In this document: positions 1 through 8,940 of the stretch, one piece after another
How positions within the stretch are numbered: the first letter of the stretch is position 1
Layout: every line of letters starts with the position of its first letter
Source: Zobellia galactanivorans
GTDB lineage: Bacteria > Bacteroidota > Bacteroidia > Flavobacteriales > Flavobacteriaceae
DNA: 64,000 nucleotides
Reading direction: 5' to 3'
NCBI RefSeq assembly: GCF_000973105.1
Contig: NC_015844.1
Coordinates: 5,390,501 to 5,454,500, forward strand
Notes under the pieces: generated by a model
What the model was told of the DNA's origin: nothing
The model's input: the letters and a program-made list of their open reading frames with translations, nothing else
Database searches by the model: none
Translations under genes and position numbers: made by a program

Positions 1-1348
1 TGAGATTGTATAGTTCTTCCCGACCATCTTCATAATAATGGATCAATTTCCAATCGCCCTTTCGTATAACCGAGGAGGGCTCCCCTCCTTGGTTTCCGTA
101 ATGCGGATAGTGCCAAAACAATGCTCTTTCCTCCAAATGGCCTCCCTTTAAAATAGGTAAGAGACTTTTTCCGTCCAAATGTTGTTCCGGTTTCAGGTCG
201 GCCCCCACCACATCGAGAATGGTCGGATATAAATCGGCACCGGTTACGGGCTCTGAAGTATATGCCCCTCCCTTTACCAACCAAGGTGCTTTTATAAAAT
301 AAGGCTCACGTATACCTCCCTCAAACTGATAGCCCTTTCCACCTCTCAATGGTAGGTTGGAAGTTGAAAACGAATCTCCCGCAGACACCCCTCCGTTATC
401 GGAAGTAAACACGACCAAGGTGTTTTTGTCCAAACCAAGTGAATCTAAGGTATTCAACACCCTGCCTACGGCATCATCCATTGTCTCTACCAAACCGGCA
501 TAGACAGGATTGTCTTGCACCTGACGTATCGGAAGGAATTTCGCCATTTTATAGCCCGAGTCCGCCACCCCGTTCCTTACCGCTTTTTTTCTATATTTCG
601 CCCACTTCTCCTTTGTTGTCTGTATCGGTCCGTGAACGGCGTAAAAGGAAAGATAGGCAAAGACGGGTTTTCCGGTTTTGTTCGGATCGTTCTCCTTTAA
701 AAAGGTGACGGTCTCCTCGGCCAAACGCATGCTCAGGTTTTCGCCATCTTTTCGGTTTTCGAGATTTGGATTATTGTATGGTGAGAAATATCCCCCATTC
801 GGACTCCCGGCATCCCATCCTCCTATGTTGATATCAAAACCGTGATCTTCAGGCCAGGAGCCTTTTTCTCCCAAATGCCATTTTCCCGCAAAAAACGTCT
901 TGTATCCAGCCGCTTTCATGGCCTCTGGCAAAGTGATGGCCTCGGCCGGCAACTTATGCTCATAATCTGCCGGCAGCAATTTATTAAAGCGTCCGGTCTT
1001 GCGCCATTCCGTTCCTGCCTTCGCCCCTATCCAATCGGTTATTCCGTGTCGGGCCGTAAAGGTTCCCAGCATAATACTCGCCCTGGAAGGACTGCACACC
1101 CTACTTGCCGCATATCCGTTGGTAAAGGACATACCCTCTTTGGCGATTCTATCAATATTTGGCGTTTCGTAAAATTTACTCCCCGTAATACTCAGGTCAT
1201 GATAACCGTAATCATCGGCCAAAATAAAGAGTACATTGGGTTTAGCGACCTGCGTTCCTTGCTGTTTTTCAACTTTTTTTTCTTCGTTCTTACAACCGCT
1301 AAAAACCAATATACTTAAGGTTATAACGGAATAGAGCATGTGCTTCAT
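1..1348 (-). CDS. S1-family sulfatase lipoprotein, 3' end cut by window edge
   Basis: Translating the minus strand from the ATG at 1348 gives an open frame to the window edge (about 449 codons, no stop). It has a lipoprotein signal (FSGC, Cys19), a metal-binding ADD motif near residues 44-46, and the formylglycine signature CSPSR at about residue 85, followed by GKWHLG. This is a type I (S1) sulfatase that hydrolyses sulfate esters on glycans and is probably anchored in the outer membrane or periplasm. It lies 106 bp downstream of the esterase and is co-directional with the P450 operon, which suggests it acts on the same sulfated galactan. The S1 subfamily cannot be assigned from reading. The C-terminal end is outside the window. 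Confidence 0.88.
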   Translation of the reverse strand, partial: MKHMLYSVITLSILVFSGCKNEEKKVEKQQGTQVAKPNVLFILADDYGYHDLSITGSKFYETPNIDRIAKEGMSFTNGYAASRVCSPSRASIMLGTFTARHGITDWIGAKAGTEWRKTGRFNKLLPADYEHKLPAEAITLPEAMKAAGYKTFFAGKWHLGEKGSWPEDHGFDINIGGWDAGSPNGGYFSPYNNPNLENRKDGENLSMRLAEETVTFLKENDPNKTGKPVFAYLSFYAVHGPIQTTKEKWAKYRKKAVRNGVADSGYKMAKFLPIRQVQDNPVYAGLVETMDDAVGRVLNTLDSLGLDKNTLVVFTSDNGGVSAGDSFSTSNLPLRGGKGYQFEGGIREPYFIKAPWLVKGGAYTSEPVTGADLYPTILDVVGADLKPEQHLDGKSLLPILKGGHLEERALFWHYPHYGNQGGEPSSVIRKGDWKLIHYYEDGREELYNL

Positions 1349-1454
1349 ACCTTTTGGAATTTTCAATTTGATGTATCCGAAAGGTAGTAAATAATAAGAT
1401 AGACCGATTCCATCGGCGCGAAAGTCAATAAATGGAAATGGATTCGTTAAAAAA

Positions 1455-2246
1455 CTAACAGAATCTTGAAAAAAACCGAAGACTGTCCTTGACGTGCTCA
1501 CTCCAGTAAGTCCACTCGTGCGCCCCTTTGAACTCTTCGTATAGATGTGGAATACGGTTTTCCTCTAGGTTTTTGTGAAGCGTCCTATTATAAGGGATAA
1601 GATCATCTTCGGTGCCACAATCGAACCGTAGGTTGGGCAACTGGGCCTTGTTTTTTTCTATGAGCCCCCAGACTGTATTTTCGGAATGGTCTTCCTGCAC
1701 ATAGCTATCGAGGGGTTCTTCTACAAAGAGTTCCATTTGCGCAATATCGGTAATGGACGAATGTGCCGAAATAGCCTTGAACCTGTCGTGATATTTCACT
1801 CCCAACCGCAAAGCCCCGAAGCCGCCCATGGAGAGTCCCGAAATAAACAATTCCGATTTTTTACTTACCGATGGAATATTCTCGATAACGGCATTGGGCA
1901 CATCGTCAACGATCCAACTTTCAAAATCTTTTTGATGATGCGGAAGATACCCCGAACCATCTCCCCAAAGTCCGTCTGAAGGCATGGCGATTACCATGGG
2001 GGGAATCTCGCCCTTTTCCATCATTTGAAGTGCGGAAATGTGCACCCCGGCTTTTTGAGACCAGACCCAAGCACTGCCATAGACCCCATGTAACAAAATA
2101 ACCAGCGGCAAATCTTCCAAGTCGGCCATTGGAGGTACAAATACACAAATATCCCCTCTCCCCCTTAGTTTTTCCGTTTTTACGGTAATAAAACGAAGAT
2201 TGGCACTTTCGTAGGCGGCATCTGAAATTTCGGTGGTTCTAAACAT
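1455..2246 (-). CDS. alpha/beta hydrolase, esterase D / S-formylglutathione hydrolase-like
   Basis: The protein has 263 residues, close to the usual length of PF00756 esterases. The nucleophile elbow is G-L-S-M-G-G with Ser139. Likely acid and base are Asp214/215 (in GTEDDLIPYN) and His243 (GAHEW). The oxyanion-hole region is LLHGVYG at 51-57. No signal peptide is visible, so it is probably cytoplasmic. The gene starts 8 bp after the alcohol dehydrogenase and belongs to the P450 operon. Family members hydrolyse S-formylglutathione, acyl esters or xylan acetyl groups. In this setting it might act on a formyl ester or formyl thioester derived from demethylation, but this is inference, and a simple sugar esterase is equally possible. 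Confidence 0.8.
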   Translation of the reverse strand: MFRTTEISDAAYESANLRFITVKTEKLRGRGDICVFVPPMADLEDLPLVILLHGVYGSAWVWSQKAGVHISALQMMEKGEIPPMVIAMPSDGLWGDGSGYLPHHQKDFESWIVDDVPNAVIENIPSVSKKSELFISGLSMGGFGALRLGVKYHDRFKAISAHSSITDIAQMELFVEEPLDSYVQEDHSENTVWGLIEKNKAQLPNLRFDCGTEDDLIPYNRTLHKNLEENRIPHLYEEFKGAHEWTYWSEHVKDSLRFFSRFC

Positions 2247-2254
2247 GTTTTATT

Positions 2255-3373
2255 CTAATCAAAAACTACAACTCCTTTTGCATTTTTACCGGCCAACATA
2301 TCGTCTAATGCCTGTTGCAAATCGTCTAGTTTGTATTCTTTGGTAATCATTTCATCCAATTTAAGGTCGCCCTTTTTGTACAATTGCATGAGTTTTGGAA
2401 AATCAATTTGAGGTCTACACTTTCCATAAAGGGGATTAATGTAGATTTTATCCCACTCAAAAAGGCGCATATCTATAGTGATATCTTCTTCAATACCACT
2501 TACCTGAACGGCCGTTCCGGCATTACGCACCATAGCCAAGGGCGCCGCTCCCAAAGCAGGAATAGCGGTGCATTCAAAGGCATAATCAGCTCCTCTACCG
2601 CCAAGCACTTCCTTTACCTGTTCGGCAACATTTGCTAAACCTACATCCGTTTTATCGGCCAAAATAACATCTGTAGCCCCAAATTGTTTCGCCAATTCAA
2701 GTTTATTGGGATTGATATCCACGGCAATTATCCTACCCGCACCCGAGATCTCACAAGCATTGATTACGTTGAGTCCGACTCCACCACAACCCAATATTAC
2801 AGCTGAGCTACCCGCTGCCAATTTTGCCGAGTTGACCACAGAACCATAACCTGTCATTACACCACAACTGATAATACTCGCTGCAGAAAAATTCAGGTTT
2901 TCCTCCTCGATTTTTACCACGGCAGATTCTTTGACCAGAGCGTACTCGCTTAAGGTGCCTAGGTTGAAGGATCGCTCTATAGGCTTTCCTTCCCATTGGC
3001 TTCCTTCCAAATGCGCATGTCCCGGAGTATGACCGTTTCCTCCGGCCACTACAGGTGAATTGTTCTCGCATATATGCTGATTGCCTTCCTGACACTGAAA
3101 ACAGTGCATACAGGGCGTTGCCCAATTCAAGAGTACTTGGTCTCCTTTTTTTAGATCTTTGATATCGGAACCGACCTTTTCTACAACTCCGGCCCCTTCA
3201 TGTCCCATAACAATAGGTTTTCCCCAGCTAAGGGAATCATAATCCGTATGACAAAGACCCGCTGCCTTTATTTTTACGAGTAGCTCGTCTGCCTTTGGCT
3301 CTGCAACGGTTACATGGGTAATGGTAAAACTACCATCTCCTTTAGCTACTGCACTCTTTGATTGAATAGACAT
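2255..3373 (-). CDS. zinc-dependent alcohol dehydrogenase of the P450 (6-O-methylgalactose) operon
   Basis: This is a 372-residue medium-chain dehydrogenase, class III-like. Catalytic zinc ligands are Cys41 (CHTD), His58-Glu59 (GHE) and Cys170. The structural zinc ligands are Cys88, Cys91, Cys94 and Cys102. A Rossmann motif GCGGVG near residue 195 binds NAD. It is the fourth gene of the P450 operon. From memory of the literature, the equivalent ADH beside the P450 in Zobellia and Formosa prefers aromatic aldehydes in vitro, is not the formaldehyde-detoxifying enzyme, and is nevertheless needed for growth on 6-O-methyl-D-galactose. I therefore call it an auxiliary enzyme of that pathway, not a formaldehyde dehydrogenase. 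Its physiological substrate is unknown to me. Confidence 0.87.
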   Translation of the reverse strand: MSIQSKSAVAKGDGSFTITHVTVAEPKADELLVKIKAAGLCHTDYDSLSWGKPIVMGHEGAGVVEKVGSDIKDLKKGDQVLLNWATPCMHCFQCQEGNQHICENNSPVVAGGNGHTPGHAHLEGSQWEGKPIERSFNLGTLSEYALVKESAVVKIEEENLNFSAASIISCGVMTGYGSVVNSAKLAAGSSAVILGCGGVGLNVINACEISGAGRIIAVDINPNKLELAKQFGATDVILADKTDVGLANVAEQVKEVLGGRGADYAFECTAIPALGAAPLAMVRNAGTAVQVSGIEEDITIDMRLFEWDKIYINPLYGKCRPQIDFPKLMQLYKKGDLKLDEMITKEYKLDDLQQALDDMLAGKNAKGVVVFD

Positions 3374-3416
3374 TTCTTATTCTTTTTACGTAGTTCTAAG
3401 CTACTTTTATATTTTG

Positions 3417-4673
3417 TTATTGAGCCACGAGGTTGGCCGGTTTGAACTCGGCCGTCGGGTCGCCCAATTTAGATTTATCAATTTTCTCTCCTCCTTTAAT
3501 GAACTTTGTTCCGTAGACATAGGCTTTGGCATTGTTTACCGCATCAACGGACAAAAGGGTGTCTCCCTTAAAATACCAGACCGAAAAACAATTGGGCTTA
3601 TCGGCCTCCTCGCGCACAACTACTTCATCATAACCATCGGACAGACCTACCATTTGTAACTTCACATCGTATTGATCAGACCAAAACCAAGGTAGGGTAT
3701 CGTAACAACATTTTTTACCCGCAATGGCAGCCGCCGCAATTTTCGCTTGATCAACGGCATTTTGTACCGATTCCAGCCTAATATAGCGGTCGTAATGTGG
3801 ATTATAATGAAATGTACAATCACCTATAGCATAGATAGACGCATCGCTCGTCTGTGCCATTTCATTGACCCGAATACCATTTTCAATAGTCAAACCTGCC
3901 TTTTCGGCCAATTCTTTATTTACGTGTATACCTACCCCCACTATAACCATATCCGCTGGGTAACTACTTCCATCGGAGCAAACCACGGTATTCCCGTTCG
4001 ATGTCGGTTCTATGGAAGTTACGTTCTTTTCGGTAAGGACCGAAACGTGGTTATCACGATGTAATTTTTGAAAAAAAGCGGACATTTCTGGAGCCGTAAC
4101 CCTAGCCAGTATGCGTGATTCGCGCTCCAAAACGGTAACGGATGCACCGAGTTTTTTTAGTGACGCAGCCGTTTCAAGTCCAATATACCCTCCACCGATA
4201 ACAACAACTTGAAGCGATTCGTTTTCGGCCACCGTCTTTTTGATATTGGCCACGTCCGCGGCGGATCGAAGCGGAAAAAGATTCTTTGCCGTATCCAAAC
4301 CTGGTATAGGTGGCATAATCGGCCGTGCCCCCGTAGCTAAAACAAGTTTGTCATAGGCTACCGTTGTACCGTCGGCCAGAATAATTGTTTTACTTTCTCG
4401 ATCTATGGCATCGACCCAAACCCCTAACTTAAGCTCAATACGCTCCTTTACATAGCTTTCCTTTGACTTTAGAAGGTTTTTCTCGATACCGTCATCGCTA
4501 GTCAAATAGGCTTTAGACAATGGTGGACGATGGTAAGGCAAAACGGAATCGGCATCTATCAAGCATATCGATCCGTTCCAACCTTCCCGCCGTAAGGCAA
4601 AGGCAAAATTCACTCCGGCATGACTAGCACCGATCACTACACAGCTCGGTTCATTATTCGGTATATCTGACAT
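3417..4673 (-). CDS. FAD-dependent ferredoxin reductase (P450 redox partner)
   Basis: The 418-residue protein belongs to the putidaredoxin-reductase-like family. It has an FAD dinucleotide fold at the N-terminus (CVVIGASHAG, residues 11-20), an NAD(P)H-binding fold near residue 150 (VVIGGGYIGLETA) and a second FAD motif (YAIGDCT). It passes electrons from NAD(P)H to the 2Fe-2S ferredoxin encoded just upstream. I use the ATG at 4673. The frame remains open upstream to a TTG at 4691, which would overlap the ferredoxin gene by 11 bp. With the ATG there is a 7-bp gap. The place between ferredoxin and ADH in one operon supports a class I three-component P450 system. Confidence 0.9.
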   Translation of the reverse strand: MSDIPNNEPSCVVIGASHAGVNFAFALRREGWNGSICLIDADSVLPYHRPPLSKAYLTSDDGIEKNLLKSKESYVKERIELKLGVWVDAIDRESKTIILADGTTVAYDKLVLATGARPIMPPIPGLDTAKNLFPLRSAADVANIKKTVAENESLQVVVIGGGYIGLETAASLKKLGASVTVLERESRILARVTAPEMSAFFQKLHRDNHVSVLTEKNVTSIEPTSNGNTVVCSDGSSYPADMVIVGVGIHVNKELAEKAGLTIENGIRVNEMAQTSDASIYAIGDCTFHYNPHYDRYIRLESVQNAVDQAKIAAAAIAGKKCCYDTLPWFWSDQYDVKLQMVGLSDGYDEVVVREEADKPNCFSVWYFKGDTLLSVDAVNNAKAYVYGTKFIKGGEKIDKSKLGDPTAEFKPANLVAQ

Positions 4674-4680
4674 TACCTCT

Positions 4681-4989
4681 TTATTTGGCAACTTTTAAAA
4701 CCACACCATCTATGGCGTCACTGATCTCAATTTGACAACACAACCTGCTGTACTCGTCAGCATTGTCGTCTAGCTCAAGCATATCGGTCTCTATCTCACT
4801 GGCACTCCCTGTTTTCACCATGTCTTCTGGCGTCACGTGTACATGACAGGTAGCACACGAACAGACCCCGCCACAATCGCCATCTATTCCGGGTACGCCG
4901 TTCTCAACGGCCAAGGCCATTACCGAACCCGAAGTTCCTTCTAAAGTTATCGTTTCGTCGTCACTGGTGATAAAAGTGATTTTTGCCAT
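4681..4989 (-). CDS. 2Fe-2S ferredoxin, adrenodoxin/putidaredoxin type
   Basis: This is a 102-residue soluble electron carrier. The cluster ligands follow the adrenodoxin pattern: Cys39, Cys45, Cys48 (C-x5-C-x2-C) and Cys84 or Cys85 in RLCCQIE. No signal peptide is present. It carries single electrons from the adjacent FAD reductase to the P450. Its start codon lies 4 bp from the P450 stop codon, so the two are certainly co-transcribed and may be translationally coupled. Confidence 0.92.
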   Translation of the reverse strand: MAKITFITSDDETITLEGTSGSVMALAVENGVPGIDGDCGGVCSCATCHVHVTPEDMVKTGSASEIETDMLELDDNADEYSRLCCQIEISDAIDGVVLKVAK

Positions 4990-4993
4990 AAAT

Positions 4994-6157
4994 TTATTTT
5001 GTTAAAGGGTTGAATTTTATTTGAATGTTATGAAAACCTACTTTACGCTGAAAGTGGTCTAAATCCTCTATATTTTCCTTGTAGTCCAATATTTCGAACG
5101 AAGCTACTTTTTGTGCCAAGGTCTGAAGCAAGATTTTCAATATCTGCCTGGCGTGGGTCGCCCCTAAACAATTATGGTGGCTAAAACCGAAGCCTACATG
5201 TGGATTGACCTTCCGATCCAGAACGATTTCGTTCGGATTCTCAAAAACTGCGGCATCCCTGTTGGCCGAAGCCCAGCACAGTGAAATTCTACTATCGGCC
5301 TTTACCGCATGCTCACATACATGGGTATCTTCGGTTACCACGCGTCCCATTTGCGTAAGGGGCGAAAAATAACGGATCATTTCCTCCACCGCCCTACCGG
5401 TAATCTCAGGTTCTTTACGCAATCGCTCCAACGCTTCGGGATGTTCGGCCAAGTAAGCAATAGAATTGGTGACCGCATTGATAACGGTATCCCGTCCTCC
5501 TGCAAAAGTCAACACCATTACCCCCTTTACTTCTTCCTTGGTCAATTTCCGACCTTCGAACTCAGAATTTAAAAGTACGGAATACATATCATCTCCAGGA
5601 TTTTCACTGGCCCGATCGATCTGTTCATCTATATAATGGTAAAGAATATTGGCTTTATCGCCGTCTAGCGCCTCTCCTTCACTTCGAAACACATGGGTTC
5701 CCCAAGAAATCCAGGTTTCCGATTCGGAAAACGGTGTATTTAAGAGTAAGGTCAAGGCCCTTGACTGCAAGCGAAGGGCAAAATCGGTTACGACCTCTAC
5801 ACTCCCTTTTAATAAAGTCTCTTCTACGATTTCTGAAATCTGGGCCGTTAACTTCTCTTGGTATTCCGCTTGTAAGGGTCTTTTGAACCAAGGCTCTACA
5901 ATAGCCCTGTATACTCCATGAACCGGAGGATCTACTTCAAAAGGTATTTGGCGGGTGTCGCGTATGTCCACTTCTGAAGGAATTACGATTCGCCCCGGAA
6001 CCGCACCAGATTGAAAGGTTTTATAATTATGCGCACTTTTACGAACGTCTTTATGTCGTAAAAGCATGGTCACGGGATCATCTTGATCGTTCATTTCCCC
6101 GTAACCTTTTGATTCCCTTGCTTTTTCAAACGGGTCTGGAAGCTCACTTTTTTTCAT
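4994..6157 (-). CDS. cytochrome P450 monooxygenase, probable 6-O-methyl-D-galactose demethylase
   Basis: The protein has 387 residues from the ATG at 6157. The frame is open upstream to a TTG at 6208, but the ATG gives a normal bacterial P450 start (MKKSELPDPF). P450 signatures are all present: the I-helix oxygen-activation motif AGGRDT (219-224), ExxR (Glu259-Arg262) and the haem loop from Phe323 to the Cys330 thiolate (FGFSHHNCLG). It is first in an operon with ferredoxin, reductase and ADH. That arrangement matches the marine flavobacterial P450s known to convert 6-O-methyl-D-galactose from porphyran to D-galactose plus formaldehyde. The substrate call is by synteny and family resemblance, not by an active-site reading. 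No formaldehyde-assimilating hexulose phosphate synthase is in the window. Confidence 0.85.
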   Translation of the reverse strand: MKKSELPDPFEKARESKGYGEMNDQDDPVTMLLRHKDVRKSAHNYKTFQSGAVPGRIVIPSEVDIRDTRQIPFEVDPPVHGVYRAIVEPWFKRPLQAEYQEKLTAQISEIVEETLLKGSVEVVTDFALRLQSRALTLLLNTPFSESETWISWGTHVFRSEGEALDGDKANILYHYIDEQIDRASENPGDDMYSVLLNSEFEGRKLTKEEVKGVMVLTFAGGRDTVINAVTNSIAYLAEHPEALERLRKEPEITGRAVEEMIRYFSPLTQMGRVVTEDTHVCEHAVKADSRISLCWASANRDAAVFENPNEIVLDRKVNPHVGFGFSHHNCLGATHARQILKILLQTLAQKVASFEILDYKENIEDLDHFQRKVGFHNIQIKFNPLTK

Positions 6158-6239
6158 TCCAACAGTATTAGTTTTATAATGGACTTTCTGGATTGGTACA
6201 AAAATCAATATTCAAAACTCATAATCAGTTGCCTTTTTT

Positions 6240-6263
6240 AGCAAATAAGTACCTTATTTTGCT
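6240..6263. promoter_or_regulatory. inverted repeat in the divergent P450 / araC-type promoter region
   Basis: The 185-bp gap between the P450 start (6157) and the AraC-type regulator start (6343) must hold both promoters. Within it AGCAAATAAG is followed after TAC by CTTATTTTGCT, an inverted repeat of 10-bp arms broken by one extra T. It is a plausible binding site for the neighbouring regulator. No exact TAnnTTTG box was found in either direction, so promoter positions are not assigned. Confidence 0.35.
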
Positions 6264-6342
6264 ATTTATATTCAATTTTTACATATTTTAGGATAAAATA
6301 AATCACTTCATACGGCATCTTGCCCTTGTAAAAGTTCTTCGG

Positions 6343-7182
6343 ATGCAACCCATATTAGAGCCCATACATTTAGATGAACAACGGACCATAACGAGTTTTT
6401 ATCATTCTAAAAAGAATTTTGAGACTCCTTGGCATTTTCATCCACAACATGAGTTGACCTATATAGAGGAAAGTGTAGGGACAAAATTCGTGGGTGATTA
6501 CGTAGGCCCCTATGAACCCGGTGAATTGGTGCTACTTCGTTCAAACCTTCCCCATTGCTGGAAAAACAATACCGAACAAACAGGGCTATCAAAATCGATA
6601 GTGGTCCAATGGAACCTTGGCGTTTTCCCTAAAGTCCCTGAATTGGAATCGCTCTTTCAATTATTGAGAACCGCCTCCAAGGGAATTTTATTCGATAAAG
6701 AGGCAACCGCCCCGCTTATATCCCAATTAAAAAAATGCCCCAAATTAGGAGGGCACGACCTATATATTCAATTGCTTACATTATTGGTAAAATTGGCCGA
6801 TTGCGATTACACTACCTTATCGAGCGCAAGCTTTATAGACGACCTACCTTCGGAATACGGTAACCGAATGGCAGATATCCACGATTTTGTAGGGATGCAC
6901 TATAACCGAAAAATCTATTTAAAAGAATTGGCCGACCTGGTCAATATGTCGGAACAATCGTTTTCTAGGTTTTTCACCAAAATGATGGGACGGCCTTTCT
7001 TTACCTTTTTAAACGAATACCGCATCAATATTTCCGCACGGATGCTTCTTGATACCCATGACTCGGTTTCCCATATTGCTTTTGCCTGTGGTTATGAATC
7101 ATTACCTTTCTTTCACAGGCAGTTTAAGAAGTTTATGGGCTGCTCTCCCCTTGCCTATCAACGAAAGTATGCGAAAGTCTAG
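6343..7182 (+). CDS. AraC-family transcriptional regulator with cupin sensor domain
   Basis: This 279-residue protein has an N-terminal cupin-like sensor (WHFHPQHELTYIEE, then GDYVGPYEPGELVLL and LPHCW, residues 30-73) and a C-terminal AraC double helix-turn-helix from about residue 180 to 275 (LADLVNMSEQSFSRFF; ending HIAFACGYESLPFFHRQFKK and GCSPLAYQRKY). It is divergent from the P450 operon and upstream of the GH29 gene. It may therefore sense a porphyran-derived sugar and switch on either flank, which is inference from position. The start ATG at 6343 is the only well placed one. Confidence 0.87.
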   Translation: MQPILEPIHLDEQRTITSFYHSKKNFETPWHFHPQHELTYIEESVGTKFVGDYVGPYEPGELVLLRSNLPHCWKNNTEQTGLSKSIVVQWNLGVFPKVPELESLFQLLRTASKGILFDKEATAPLISQLKKCPKLGGHDLYIQLLTLLVKLADCDYTTLSSASFIDDLPSEYGNRMADIHDFVGMHYNRKIYLKELADLVNMSEQSFSRFFTKMMGRPFFTFLNEYRINISARMLLDTHDSVSHIAFACGYESLPFFHRQFKKFMGCSPLAYQRKYAKV

Positions 7183-7354
7183 TAAAAACACGTGTTTTTT
7201 CGATCTGACAAAAAGACTACAAATCAACTAAATAACCATTTGTTATACTTATTTGACCAATTCGCACTATCATTTTTCCCATTATGTTGCAACTTAGCCA
7301 CTCATTTATCGCATCAATTATTTATCGCGTAAACCAACCTTTTAAAGTATTCTA

Positions 7355-8896
7355 ATGTATAGAATTTTTACACTTTTAATGACGGGCATCCTACTCACCT
7401 CATGTGGGTCGAAAGCCGAAAAGAAAAAAGAAGGGGACATTCCCCAAGAAACTGCGGTCAAATTTGAACCGAATTGGGAATCTATCAAAAAACATTATAA
7501 AGACCCCGAATGGTTCAACGACAGCAAATTTGGTATTTTCATTCACTGGGGGGCCTATTCGGTACCTGCCTATGGATCGGAATGGTACCCACGCCAGATG
7601 TATATGGATACCGCCACCTTTAGCGCCCAATTGAAATTGGGGCAAAAAGGGCCTAATGCAACATATTTACACCATAAAAAAACATACGGGGACCAAAAGG
7701 AATTTGGTTACAAAGATTTTATACCCATGTTCAAGGCCGAAAAGTTCGATGCCAAGGAATGGATCGATATTTTCAAGAAATCCGGAGCCAAATATGTGAT
7801 TCCCGTGGCCGATCATCATGATGGTTTTGCCATGTACAAATCGAATACGACCCGATGGAATGCCGTTGATATGGGGCCTAAACGTGATGTTTTGGGCGAG
7901 CTTTTTAAGGAAGGCCGTGCCCAGGGTATGATTATGGGGGCTTCATCCCACTATGCCTTCAACTGGTCATTCTATAATAAAAAAGACAAGTTTGACACTA
8001 CCGACCCGGAATACGCCGACCTCTATTCCCCTAAAGGAAAAGACCTGACCGAGCCCGTATCGGAAGAATTCAAGAAAATGTGGTGGGACAGAACGGTCGA
8101 CCTTATCGACAACTATCAACCGGACATCCTTTGGTTCGATTTCTACCTTGATATACCCGACTATAAGGAATACCGTCCTAAAATTGCGGCATACTATTAT
8201 AACAAAGGACTGGAATGGGGCAAAGAAGTGGTAATAAACGATAAGAACTTTGATCATGAAGCCTTTCCTGAAGGTACCGTAATCTACGATTTGGAACGTG
8301 GAAAGCTTCCCGGTATTCGAAAGCTCCCTTGGCAGACCGACACTTCTATCGGAAAGAATTCTTGGTGTTACGTAACCAACTGGGAATCACGCACGGCCAA
8401 TAGCCTCGTCGACGACCTAGTCGATATCGTATCCAAGAACGGAAACCTTTTACTTAATGTAGGTCCGAAAGCAGATGGTACCATCCCGGAAGACCAAAAA
8501 GAAATATTGTTCCAAATCGGAGATTGGTTAAACGTAAACGGTGAAGCGATTTACGATACGGAATACTGGAGCACTTTCGGTGAAGGCCCCACAGAAGTCA
8601 AAAAAGGCCATCACAGCGAAGGACAAAACAAAGGATTCACAGGTCAGGATATTCGCTTTACAAAGAAGGGCGACAAACTGTATGCGATCATGATGGAATG
8701 GCCGGAAGGCAATAAGGTCAACATAGAATCATTGGGAAAATCCAGTGAACACGGTAAGGATTTGAATATCAAAAACGTAAGACTCTTAGGTAGCGACAGC
8801 AAAATAGAATTTGAAGTAAATGACGCTGGCCTCAGCATTTCGGACCTAGGGCCGAAGACGGGAGAATTTGCACACGTACTGGAAATATCGTTATAG
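7355..8896 (+). CDS. GH29 glycosidase lipoprotein (alpha-L-fucosidase family; possible exo-alpha-L-galactosidase)
   Basis: The 513-residue protein has a lipobox (LTSC, Cys17) and should be tethered to a membrane. GH29 landmarks are WFNDSKFGIFIHWGAYS (53-69), ADHHDGFAMYKS (152-163), the catalytic nucleophile Asp262 in ILWFD, and GNLLLNVGPKADG near 370. GH29 retaining enzymes remove terminal alpha-L-fucose, and some act on alpha-L-galactose, which differs only by a C6 hydroxyl. A GH29 exo-alpha-L-galactosidase working on porphyran is known from gut Bacteroides, as I recall. The gene sits between a porphyran demethylase operon and an operon that looks built for L-galactose, so I favour the L-galactosidase reading. 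The sequence alone cannot exclude fucosidase activity. It has its own terminator. Confidence 0.85.
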   Translation: MYRIFTLLMTGILLTSCGSKAEKKKEGDIPQETAVKFEPNWESIKKHYKDPEWFNDSKFGIFIHWGAYSVPAYGSEWYPRQMYMDTATFSAQLKLGQKGPNATYLHHKKTYGDQKEFGYKDFIPMFKAEKFDAKEWIDIFKKSGAKYVIPVADHHDGFAMYKSNTTRWNAVDMGPKRDVLGELFKEGRAQGMIMGASSHYAFNWSFYNKKDKFDTTDPEYADLYSPKGKDLTEPVSEEFKKMWWDRTVDLIDNYQPDILWFDFYLDIPDYKEYRPKIAAYYYNKGLEWGKEVVINDKNFDHEAFPEGTVIYDLERGKLPGIRKLPWQTDTSIGKNSWCYVTNWESRTANSLVDDLVDIVSKNGNLLLNVGPKADGTIPEDQKEILFQIGDWLNVNGEAIYDTEYWSTFGEGPTEVKKGHHSEGQNKGFTGQDIRFTKKGDKLYAIMMEWPEGNKVNIESLGKSSEHGKDLNIKNVRLLGSDSKIEFEVNDAGLSISDLGPKTGEFAHVLEISL

Positions 8897-8940
8897 CACT
8901 GTAATAAAGAAGTTAGTTGAGTTAGTTTTTTTAATTTTAG

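Noticed and set aside
439-1318. Plus-strand open frames within the first sulfatase
   Set aside because: They oppose a frame with lipobox, CSPSR and GKWHLG motifs; their own translations show no family features.
2255-3373. Glutathione-dependent formaldehyde dehydrogenase
   Set aside because: The zinc sites fit any medium-chain ADH, and the enzyme in this operon context is reported, as I recall, not to be the formaldehyde-detoxifying one.
6158-6208. Longer P450 starting at TTG 6208
   Set aside because: The extra 17 residues are not P450-like, and an ATG at 6157 gives a normal start.
7184-7199. Palindrome AAAAACACGTGTTTTT after the AraC gene as terminator
   Set aside because: It has no loop and a weak AT stem; it may be chance or a minor site, so no terminator was called.
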